Assembly (NCBI GenBank): GCA_910588095.1
Contig: CAJUQH010000001.1
Span: 186,001 to 250,000 of the forward strand
Length of the DNA stretch: 64,000 bases
Direction: 5' to 3'
From: an uncultured Eggerthellaceae bacterium
Lineage (GTDB): Bacteria > Actinomycetota > Coriobacteriia > Coriobacteriales > Eggerthellaceae
Shown here: piece by piece, positions 1-7,663 of the stretch
How the letters are laid out: every line of letters starts with the position of its first letter
Position numbering within the stretch: the stretch's first letter is position 1
The notes under the pieces: model-generated
What the model was told of the DNA's origin: nothing
What the model saw: the letters and a program-made list of their open reading frames with translations, nothing else
The model's database searches: none
Translations under genes and position numbers: made by a program

Positions 1-2
1 GC

Positions 3-554
3 CCAGGCTTTGCTTTTGTAGGCTGGTTTACGGCGCGAGAGGGAGGGGAAAAAGTTTGCGACGCAGGAGGTAAGGCGTCTACGGTGCTTTCGGATGCAAC
101 ATACTATGCCCAGTGGCTTGCTGTTGAGGAGGCTGTCGTTCCTCTCGATGTAGTGGCTCGGATTGATGTTCTTGGTCTGGAAGCACCCAAGGAGGCGCAA
201 GGATACATCGAGTCGCGCTGCGGCGAGCCGTTGAAGGTGGCTGAAATGAAGCTCACCCCGCTTGACGGTGCGAAGGAGCTGTTCGGCGCGGGCAACGTGG
301 CCGACGTGTTCTTGGAGGTGCTGGCGGAGGGCAGCACCTCTCCCAACGCCCGCTTCTCCTTAGGCTCTTCCGCAACCGAATCCGACGCATCCAAGCTCCA
401 AGCCCTCACCATGGCAAGCTACGGCACGAAGGTGCCCATAAGCTACCGGTTCGCCATGCCGCCCGACGTGCAGACCTCGCTTCTCGAATATGCCGACCCG
501 ACACCTGTGTGCTCGGTGGCCTACACCGTGGCGCTCGCAAACCCGACAACCTGA
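3..554 (+). CDS. C-terminal part of a secreted repeat surface protein
   Basis: The frame is open from the window edge, so the 5' end is missing. What remains (about 183 residues) begins inside a Listeria-Bacteroides type repeat (motif GFAFVGWF, closing with YYAQW) and ends in a roughly 145-residue C-terminal domain that starts at VVPLDVVARIDVLGLE and finishes VCSVAYTVALANPTT. The same C-terminal domain closes the gene ending at 4994, with close DNA identity, so the two are paralogues. No membrane segment or LPxTG-like motif is visible, so anchoring is unclear. The function is not known; related modules occur in secreted adhesin-like proteins. Confidence 0.8.
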   Translation, partial: PGFAFVGWFTAREGGEKVCDAGGKASTVLSDATYYAQWLAVEEAVVPLDVVARIDVLGLEAPKEAQGYIESRCGEPLKVAEMKLTPLDGAKELFGAGNVADVFLEVLAEGSTSPNARFSLGSSATESDASKLQALTMASYGTKVPISYRFAMPPDVQTSLLEYADPTPVCSVAYTVALANPTT

Positions 555-580
555 GCGCCCCACTCTTTCACTTGAATGCT

Positions 581-617
581 AAGCCCGCATGCCCATAGCG
601 CTTGAGCAGGCGGGCTT
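581..617 (+). terminator. candidate hairpin terminator
   Basis: AAGCCCGC (581-588) pairs perfectly with GCGGGCTT (610-617) just downstream of the surface-protein stop. No T-run follows, so this is a weak candidate. Confidence 0.4.
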
Positions 618-651
618 CGCCGCCCCCGCGCACGATTCTTGCGTCAGGAAT

Positions 652-706
652 AGCTGTAAAAATCTGTTACAACTATCATGAAAAGTTGTAATATATTTTT
701 ACAACT
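652..706. promoter_or_regulatory. array of TTACAACT half-sites (operator/promoter)
   Basis: Four alternating half-sites precede the ATPase gene: AGCTGTAA (652-659), TTACAACT (667-674), AGTTGTAA (684-691) and TTACAACT (699-706). The middle pair forms a perfect 8-bp dyad, and sites three and four form another. The AT-rich stretch between them is the likely promoter. This looks like a multi-site operator, possibly bound by the ATPase's own product or a small regulator (inference). Confidence 0.6.
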
Positions 707-740
707 TAGAACGGGAGCCCAAAAGACAAAAGGAGCTGCC

Positions 741-2105
741 ATGTCGAGCGCTGTAGATGCCACCATCAAGATGCTCCTTCGAGACTTCCATGAAACCGTG
801 CTGCCAGCCATAGGCGAGATGCTGGTCCCGCGCGACCTTTCTCTGGGGCGCATTCCGGAACCAGCCATAGGCAATGCGGCGAAGACGATAACGGGCATGC
901 GACGCTGCGGAAAGACCTTCCGCCTTTACCAGGAGGCGCTTTCTCTGCTCGAGCGGGGCGTCGAGCCGAGCCGCATCTGCTATTTCAACTTTGACGATGA
1001 CAGGGTAAGGCCCTATGAGAAGGGCATCATCGGGCGCGTGCTCGAGCTGTTCTTCGAGCTGCACCCTCACGCGCGCAGCCAGGGCGCCTATGTGCTCTTC
1101 GACGAGATACAAGATGTGGACGAATGGGGGGTGACGGCACGCCGCCTCATCGACACCGAGAAGATAACCTTGCTGCTTACCGGGCCTTCTTCGAGGCTTT
1201 TGTCCGAAGATGTTGCGACCGAGTTTCGCGGGAGGTCCGTCGCGTATGAGCTGGCGCCTTTCAGCTTGCGGGAGCATGCGAGAAGCCGAGGCATCGACCT
1301 TTCGCCCGAGGGCGTGTCCGGCAACAAGGAGCTTGCCTCCCTTGCAAAGCGCATGCTGCTCGATTACCTGAAGGTCGGCGGCTTCCCAGCAGCTGGCAAG
1401 CTCGACGACCTTGAGCGAGCTCAGACGCTCCAAGGGTATGCCCAGCTCACGGTCGCGCGCGATATCGTTGACAGGCTCGGATTCTCCAACTCAAGCTATG
1501 CGCAGCAGCTCGCGCGGACAGCGGTCACCTCGACAGCGCGGGATGTGTCCATAAACCGGCTCGACCACAAGGGAAGATCCAGCGGCTATACGCCGGGACG
1601 TGCTCGCATTGCCGAGCTGTTGGACGCCTTCGACAATGCGCATCTTGCGTATCAGGTGTACGAGTTCTCGTATTCGGCGCAGAAGCTGCGCACAGGCGGG
1701 ATGAAGCTCTATTCGGTAGACCCAGGGCTTTACTGGGCCATGGCCGCTGCGACCGACGACGGAACCACGTTCGCATTCGAGACAGCGGTTTATGGCGAGC
1801 TGCGCCGTCGTCGCATGACCGCGCGACTGGGCGAGATATCAATGCTCAAGCTAGAATCGGGCAAAGAGGTGGACTTCGTGGTGGGCGACGCAACCACAGA
1901 GAGCGCCCAGATGCTCGTGCAGGCATGCTTCGCGATGGATGATGCCAAGACGGAAGCGCGCGAAACGGAAGCCCTCCGTGAGGCCATGGCGCGATTCGGC
2001 ACAGGCGAAGGGGTTATCGTCACGTTCGATGAAGAGCACGACATCGAGGTGCCTGAGGGGGTTATCCGGGTGGTTCCAGCGTGGAAATGGCTGTTGGGCG
2101 GCTGA
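741..2105 (+). CDS. AAA ATPase, DUF4143-type
   Basis: A 454-residue P-loop ATPase. Walker A is ITGMRRCGKT (about residues 50-59), Walker B is YVLFDEIQD, and a sensor-like strand LLLTGPSSR follows. The C-terminal half carries the DUF4143 hallmark EVDFVVGD, which has a restriction-endonuclease-like core in this family. The start at 741 is preferred over an in-frame ATG at 678 because AAAGGAG lies about 6 nt upstream and 678 falls inside the operator array. Such genes are common, often standalone or mobile, and their substrate is not established. A second relative lies at 10615. Confidence 0.85.
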   Translation: MSSAVDATIKMLLRDFHETVLPAIGEMLVPRDLSLGRIPEPAIGNAAKTITGMRRCGKTFRLYQEALSLLERGVEPSRICYFNFDDDRVRPYEKGIIGRVLELFFELHPHARSQGAYVLFDEIQDVDEWGVTARRLIDTEKITLLLTGPSSRLLSEDVATEFRGRSVAYELAPFSLREHARSRGIDLSPEGVSGNKELASLAKRMLLDYLKVGGFPAAGKLDDLERAQTLQGYAQLTVARDIVDRLGFSNSSYAQQLARTAVTSTARDVSINRLDHKGRSSGYTPGRARIAELLDAFDNAHLAYQVYEFSYSAQKLRTGGMKLYSVDPGLYWAMAAATDDGTTFAFETAVYGELRRRRMTARLGEISMLKLESGKEVDFVVGDATTESAQMLVQACFAMDDAKTEARETEALREAMARFGTGEGVIVTFDEEHDIEVPEGVIRVVPAWKWLLGG

Positions 2106-2325
2106 AGGGTGCGCGCCCGCCCTTGACGGATTCGCGCAGGGCATGCAAGAATACGCATCACTGGGCGCTGGAGGCTGAAGGGGAGCGAGAACCTGGAAGC
2201 TTGCGCGCCGCACAAGGGCCTTGGCGCCTGATTCGAGCTGAGCGAGAACAGCGAGGAGCAGGGGGATACGGCAAGGCCGGACACATACGGATTTGCTTTC
2301 GCTTGTCGGGAAGGAAGCAGCCATC

Positions 2326-4994
2326 ATGCATATCGGGAAATGCCTGCGGCATGCCGCCGCATCGACGTTGTCCATAGCGTTTGCCCTCATGCTGGGCATC
2401 GGGCTCGTGCCCGCTGACGCCTTGGCAGAAGGCGTGGGGGGGGTAGCCCTCTAAGCCAAAGCGAACCAGATCCTGGTTCGGAGGTCCCTTCAGCCTCTGA
2501 AGAAGCTGCGGAAGGCGCCGCTGCGGATGGCGGTGCAGGCGCTGATGCGGAAGGCGAGCCTTCCGCAGCCCTGAGCGAAGGGGCCGAAGGTCCCGAAGCC
2601 GAAGGGTCGAGCTCGAAGCCACGTACCCTCGCCTCTGCCCTTGCGGGCAAGCCCGCCGCGTTCATCAACTCCGATGTCGCCCTCGATGGCGAACCTGTCA
2701 TAGGCTCCTTCACCGTCGACGGCCTGACCTACGCGGTCACAGGGGAATCTGCCGTCCAGCTCGTCAGCGTCGATCCCTCCGTCATCCTGGGCGGAGCCGC
2801 CGAAGGCGGCGAAGCCGAAGGGTCCGATGAAGGCCACGCCAGCGAAGCTGGCGCTGCCAGCCTCGCCCTCCCCGGATCCGTCGCCTACGAGGGCGCCGAC
2901 TACGCCCTCGCCTCCATAGCCCCCTACGCCTTCTACCTCTCGGGCGTGACGGACGTCACGCTGCCTGCGAGCGTCACCGACGTCGATGAGCGCGCGTTCC
3001 GCTCGAGCGACGTCGAGAACGTCTCCGTCGCCGAGGCCAACCCAACCTACTCCTCTTTCGACGGCGCGCTCTACAGCGCCGGCCTCACCAGCCTCCTGCT
3101 CATTCCCGGGGGCAGGCAGGGCGCCGTCCGCATCCCTTCGCAAGCATCAGATGTGCCCGCCAGCGCGTTTTCGCATTGCGCGCTGGTGGAGGCCATCTCT
3201 GTGGATGCGGGCGGCGCGCACCTCTCCTCCTGGGAAGGACTCCTATACGATGCCGGCGGCACGACGCTCCTGCGCGTGCCCGCAGGCGCCACCGAGATCG
3301 CCATACGAGAGGGCTGCACCACCATCGCTGCCGGCGCCATGGAGGCCTGCGCTAGCCTCGAGCGCATCAACGCTCCAGCAACCGTGACCTCCATCAGCCC
3401 TGATGTGCTCATGAGCGTGCCGACCGTGAGCCTGCCTGCGGCGTCTGTCATCCCGAGCGAAGGCGGCGACGCTACCGAAGCTGAAGGGTCCGATGAAGGC
3501 CAAGCCAGCGAAGCTGGCAGCCAGCTCAGTGCCATGGTCGCGCTTGCTTCGATTGGCGACAATCTTCCTAGCAATAGTCCTTCAGACGTCACTGTCAGGC
3601 TTCCTGACGGCGCCGACAGAGTGCTTTGGCAAGAATGCGGTTTCAAAGTGTCGGTTGTGGAAAAAGTTAATGATGACCAGACAGTTCTGGGTACAGAAAA
3701 TCTGGCTGCATTGCAAAGTGGCGCATCTCAAAAAGCTGACGCACCTATAGCCTTTTTTGGATTGATAGGCGCTGATTACTTTCGCTATAGGCTATGCCTC
3801 GTTCCCACCGGTGCTGTAGAACACGATTGGCGAACATGGGACTATGAGCAATACACCAACAACAACACCAATCAGTGGCTGGCTGAAAAAACTAGCGATA
3901 CAGCATATTCTTGCAAAATATTTGTGAACAACAATACGCAATACTGGGAGTTCATCCCTTGTCGTACCGACCCAAACTACAGACTAAAAGGATGGAGCCG
4001 ATTTCAAAATGGAGAGGCTTCAGATAAACTGAGCGGTTCGGGAGCGGCAGCAAACGTTTTTTGCATCTGGGAAGGAGTGAAGAGCACCGTTACTCTGGAT
4101 GCTAGGGGCGGTGCTCCTACAGGAAGTACCTTCGCGGCCGAGTATGGCAAGAACCTACCAAGCTTAGGTAGCCTTAATGTTCTTCCCTGCAAAAATGGCT
4201 ACAGTCTTGCAGGATTTTATGACGCTTCTGGGGTAACGGGAGGCGTGCAGTACTATACGGGATCTGGGACGTCAGCACATATCTGGGATAAGGCGACAAA
4301 TACTACCCTATATGCCCGCTGGACCGCCAACCCCTACGCCATCGCCTTCGATTCCCAAGGCGGCCCAGCGGTGTCCTCCATCGGCGCCACCTACGATGCC
4401 GACGTGACGCTGCCAGCGCCAGGTGCCCGCAACGGGTACCGGTTCCTAGGATGGAACACGAAAGCCGACGGCAGCGGGACGGCCTATCAAGCAGGTGTGG
4501 TCCTCGCCAAGCCCAACCTCGCCACGAGCGGCACGGCCACGCTCTTCGCCCAGTGGGATGCGGTCATATCGGCGGTGGTCCCCCTTGAGGTGCAAGCCCA
4601 AGTCGACGTGCTCGGGCTGGAAGCGCCCAAGGAGGCGCAAGGCTGCATCGAGTCGCGCTGCGGCGAGCCTCTTAAGGTGGCAAGGGTGGACCTCACCCCG
4701 CTTGACGGCGCAGCCGAGCTGTTCGGCGAGGGCAACGTATCTGACGTGTTCCTCGAGGTGCTGGCAGAAGGCAGCACCTCTCCCAACGCCCGCTTCTCCT
4801 TGGGCTCTTCCGCAACCGAATCCGACGCATCCAAGCTCCGAGCCCTCGCCATGGCAGGCTACGGCACGCGCGTGCCCATAGGCTACCGGTTCGCCATACC
4901 GCCCGAGGTGCAGACCTCGCTTGTCGAACATACCGACCCGACACCGGTCTGCTCGGTGGCCTACACGGTAGCGCTGCAGAATCCGCCGACCTGA
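2326..4994 (+). pseudogene. secreted LRR/InlB-repeat surface protein, out of frame at a G8 tract
   Basis: ATG at 2326 follows a strong RBS (GGAAGGAAG) and encodes a clear signal peptide ending near ADALAEG. The frame then runs into G8 (2436-2443) and stops at TAA 2452. The rest of the protein is open in another frame from about 2445 to 4994: an acidic Ala/Glu-rich linker, BspA-like leucine-rich repeats, the linker AEGSDEGQASEAG twice, Listeria-Bacteroides repeats, and the same C-terminal domain as the gene ending at 554. Nine (or six) Gs would restore one 890-codon gene. It is therefore either phase-variable and off, a pseudogene, or a homopolymer sequencing error. The homologue at 51936 is intact across this junction, which supports one original gene. 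Confidence 0.85.
2436..2443 (+). repeat. G8 homopolymer, candidate slip-strand switch
   Basis: Eight consecutive Gs sit directly after the signal-peptide codons. Adding one G joins the signal peptide to the downstream reading frame. Confidence 0.7.
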
Positions 4995-5053
4995 GCGCCG
5001 GGTTCGCTGCGTAGTTGATAGCTTGCAGTCTTGGAAATGTCCGCGGATCCCGC

Positions 5054-5100
5054 GGCCATTTCTGCGTTAGACACAGAAATGGCCATTTTCTTTCTGTTTT
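5054..5100 (+). terminator. rho-independent terminator of the surface-protein gene
   Basis: GGCCATTTCTG (5054-5064) pairs perfectly with CAGAAATGGCC (5074-5084) across a 9-nt loop, followed by a T-rich tail to 5100. Confidence 0.8.
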
Positions 5101-5162
5101 AGACACATTTTCGGCACTTTCCTTTCCGATTTAGACACATTCATGCCAAATGCTCTTTGCGG
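5067..5162. repeat. 32-bp period tandem repeat with TTAGACACA core
   Basis: TTAGACACA occurs at 5067, 5099 and 5131, exactly 32 bp apart, and the two full units between them are similar beyond the core. The first copy lies in the terminator loop. This fills most of the gap between the surface protein (stop 4994) and the next gene (start 5338); the remainder is the direct repeat described separately. Confidence 0.75.
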
Positions 5163-5201
5163 TATTCGCGAGATGCATTGTTTCCGTTTGTCGCTCGACA
5201 G

Positions 5202-5318
5202 CGCTATCGTCGGCGTTGACCTGCGTATTCTTTGAGCTGTAAACATAACTGTAAACAACATAACACCCTAACTTAATAGGATGTTATGTTGTAGTATGTT
5301 ATGTAGTAAGTTCGAGGC
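5202..5318. repeat. left copy of ~117-bp direct repeat flanking the AlbA_2 gene
   Basis: Nearly identical to 6796-6912 and of the same length, with scattered substitutions and one compensated 1-bp indel. It contains an inverted repeat (CAACATAACACCCTA at 5256-5270 against TAGGATGTTATGTTG at 5277-5291, one mismatch, 6-bp spacer). Its left end would encode RQRYRRR-stop, identical to the end of the intact gene, as if it were the 3' remnant of another copy. Confidence 0.85.
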
Positions 5319-5337
5319 ACTTCAGGGAGGGGCAGCA

Positions 5338-6813
5338 ATGCAGCCAGATGAGTTGAGCAATGTTATCGGGCTTATGCGGGCTGCGGGCACCGATATACAG
5401 TATTTCGAAGTCAAAGCGGCCAAAGAGGGGCTGCCGAAGTCGCTGGTGGACACCCTTTCTGCTTTCGCGAATGGGAGTGGCGGCACGGTCATACTGGGCC
5501 TTTCTGAGGCGGAGGGGTTCGCCCCGGTGCAGGGCTTCGACGCGAAGCGGATGCAGGACGCCTTCGCCAACTTGTGTGCGACGAAGCTTGAGCCGCCGGT
5601 AAGGCCTGATATCGAAATCGTCCCCTTCGAGGGAGCGATGCTGCTCGCTGCGTACATCCCCGAGCTCATGCCCGTAGACAAGCCGTGTTATGTCAAGGAC
5701 CGCGGCCGGTACCAAGGCTCATTCATCAGGACCGGAGACGGCGACCATAAGCTGAGCGCCTACGAGATAGACCGGTTGATGGAAGAGCGTCGGCAGCCTC
5801 GTTTCGATGTGGAAGCGGTATCGGAGGCGACAGTGGCCGACCTCGACGAAGACCTTGTGTCGGCACTGCTTCGCCGCGAGCGCGATAAGCATGGTGAGGT
5901 GTTCCGCAAGCTCGACGATATGCAGGCACTCGTTAACTTGGGGGCTTTGCGCGAAGACTCTGATGGCATTCTGCGGCCGACGCTCGCAGGCCTCATGACC
6001 CTCGGCATCTATCCGCAGAAGCATTTTCCGAGACTGTGCGTGACATTCGCTTCATTCCCCGGCACGACCAAGGCTGAAGCGTTCTCGTCCGGTCGGCGCC
6101 TGCTCGATTCCGAAACGTTGGTTGGGAACATACCTACGATGATCAAGTCCACCATAGATGTCGTGAGCCGCAACATGAGGACAGGAGCGCTGATAGAGGG
6201 CGCCTTTCGCACCGATGTGCCCGATTACCCGCCGGTGGCAGTACGCGAGGCCATAGCGAACGCGCTGATGCACCGCGATTATTCGCCGCATTCGCAGGGC
6301 ACGCCCGTGCAGGTGAACATGTATGCGGACAGGTTAGAGATAACGAACCCTGGGGGATTGTACGGCACGGTGACGATAGACCAGCTAGGCCATGGCGGGG
6401 CATCCTCGACGCGCAACCAATACTTGGCGGTGCTGCTCGAGAGCACGCCATACCCAGATGGGGGATGGGTCGTCGAGAACCGCGGCACCGGCTATCAGGA
6501 AATCGAGGCGCGTCTTTCGGAGGCGCTGATGGCGCCTCCCATTCCGAAAGACACCATATCGTTCTTCGCGCTGACCCTGTCGCGTCGCCATCTGATGCCT
6601 GAAGAAATGCGCAAAGAGGCGTTGCCGGATACGCGTGCTGCGATTCTCGATATGCTGGACCGATTCGCGTCGGTGAGCACGCGGGAGATCATGGAGGCAT
6701 CGGGGCTGTCGCGGGCAGGGGTCATGCGCTATATAAACGAGCTGCTGGACGATGGCGTCATAGAGCCAACAGAGCCGAGACGGAGTCCTCGGCAACGCTA
6801 TCGTCGGCGCTGA
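5338..6813 (+). CDS. Schlafen AlbA_2-like ATP-binding protein with C-terminal winged helix
   Basis: A 491-residue protein. The N-terminal AlbA_2 (Schlafen-like) domain is seen as FEVKAAKEGLP and LSAFANGSGGTVILGLSEAE. A central GHKL-type ATP-binding segment has EAIANALMHRDYSP and DRLEITNPGGLYG. The C-terminus has a winged helix (STREIMEASGLSRAGVMRY) and a basic tail RQRYRRR. The start at 5338 has RBS GGGAGGGG; an in-frame ATG at 5281 lies within the palindrome and is less likely. These proteins are usually annotated as putative transcriptional regulators or ATP-dependent helicase-related, and the role is unproven. The stop codon lies inside the right direct repeat, so gene and repeats may form one unit. 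Confidence 0.85.
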   Translation: MQPDELSNVIGLMRAAGTDIQYFEVKAAKEGLPKSLVDTLSAFANGSGGTVILGLSEAEGFAPVQGFDAKRMQDAFANLCATKLEPPVRPDIEIVPFEGAMLLAAYIPELMPVDKPCYVKDRGRYQGSFIRTGDGDHKLSAYEIDRLMEERRQPRFDVEAVSEATVADLDEDLVSALLRRERDKHGEVFRKLDDMQALVNLGALREDSDGILRPTLAGLMTLGIYPQKHFPRLCVTFASFPGTTKAEAFSSGRRLLDSETLVGNIPTMIKSTIDVVSRNMRTGALIEGAFRTDVPDYPPVAVREAIANALMHRDYSPHSQGTPVQVNMYADRLEITNPGGLYGTVTIDQLGHGGASSTRNQYLAVLLESTPYPDGGWVVENRGTGYQEIEARLSEALMAPPIPKDTISFFALTLSRRHLMPEEMRKEALPDTRAAILDMLDRFASVSTREIMEASGLSRAGVMRYINELLDDGVIEPTEPRRSPRQRYRRR

Positions 6814-6912
6814 ACTGCACATTCTTTAAACTGCAAACATAACTGTAAACAACATAACACCCTAACTTAACAGGGTGTTATGTTTGTAGCATGTTAAGTA
6901 GTAAGTTGAGGC
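6796..6912. repeat. right copy of ~117-bp direct repeat
   Basis: Matches 5202-5318. It includes a perfect 13-bp inverted repeat, AACATAACACCCT (6851-6863) with AGGGTGTTATGTT (6872-6884). It overlaps the last codons of the AlbA_2 gene and could also act as its terminator or as an operator. Confidence 0.85.
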
Positions 6913-6921
6913 AAGGGCGCC

Positions 6922-6951
6922 TTGTTCTGCGCTCGGGCGCGGGCGTATAAT
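6922..6951 (+). promoter_or_regulatory. candidate promoter
   Basis: TTGTTC (6922-6927), an 18-bp spacer and TATAAT (6946-6951) precede the small membrane-protein gene. Confidence 0.5.
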
Positions 6952-7021
6952 GGCGCGCAGAAGCTCCTGCCGGGGGCGCTAGCACGGTGCCCTTGGCTGC
7001 ACTTACGAGGCGGAGGCCGCC

Positions 7022-7477
7022 ATGTTCAGAGTTCACGCGAAATACCTGCTGCTCATCGCCGCGGCGGTCTGGTTCCTGGCCGGCATCAACATCTTGCGCT
7101 TGGGCGTGCTGGCCTGCATGGAGGGCACCACGCCGCCGCTTCTGCTGGCGCTTGGCATACCGGCGGTGTTCCTGGCCTTCCACGCCATGTTCAGCAAGCT
7201 GGTGGGCAAGCACTCTGACCGCATACGCAGCTACGGTGAGAACCACATGCACGTGCTGCGGTTCTTCGACGTGAAGGGCTACATCATCATGGCCATCATG
7301 ATGGGCGGCGGCATCGGGCTGCGGACCTTCGGCATCGTGCCGGACTGGTTCGTGGCGTTCTTCTACACCGGCTTGGGCACGGCGTTGGCCCTGGCCGGCA
7401 TCGGCTTCTTGGTGCACTATCTCCACCGCGGCGGCGAGATAACCTGCCCCGTGACGAAGAAGACGCGCTTGGCCTGA
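7022..7477 (+). CDS. small four-helix membrane protein of unknown function
   Basis: A 151-residue integral membrane protein with about four hydrophobic helices (near residues 8-28, 40-58, 87-105 and 113-135) and a short polar C-terminal tail. The start has GGCGGAGG about 8 nt upstream. I do not recognise the family. It lies 186 bp before oleate hydratase on the same strand, so it may be co-expressed, but there is no direct evidence that it shares a pathway. Confidence 0.75.
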   Translation: MFRVHAKYLLLIAAAVWFLAGINILRLGVLACMEGTTPPLLLALGIPAVFLAFHAMFSKLVGKHSDRIRSYGENHMHVLRFFDVKGYIIMAIMMGGGIGLRTFGIVPDWFVAFFYTGLGTALALAGIGFLVHYLHRGGEITCPVTKKTRLA

Positions 7478-7663
7478 GCCCGCGCGCCTTCGCTGCGCTT
7501 CCCACTTCTTTCCCACAGGCTGCCAACGGCCGCATTACGGTTCGGCGCGGTGCCCCGCTGCGGCTGTCCTCGGGTGCCATCATCGACAGGTGAGAGACTG
7601 CGCCCCTTTGTGGCCGCCGTCTGGCAGCCCCGGCGCGAAAGCCCAACCTGAGGAAGTGAGACC

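Noticed and set aside
3840..3960. AAC-rich stretch as a possible DGR template repeat
   Set aside because: It is part of the open frame of a different protein and does not resemble the variable region at 55399.
5067..5261. 64-codon minus-strand frame spanning the TTAGACACA repeats
   Set aside because: It lies across repeats, a terminator and the palindrome, and has no recognisable domain.
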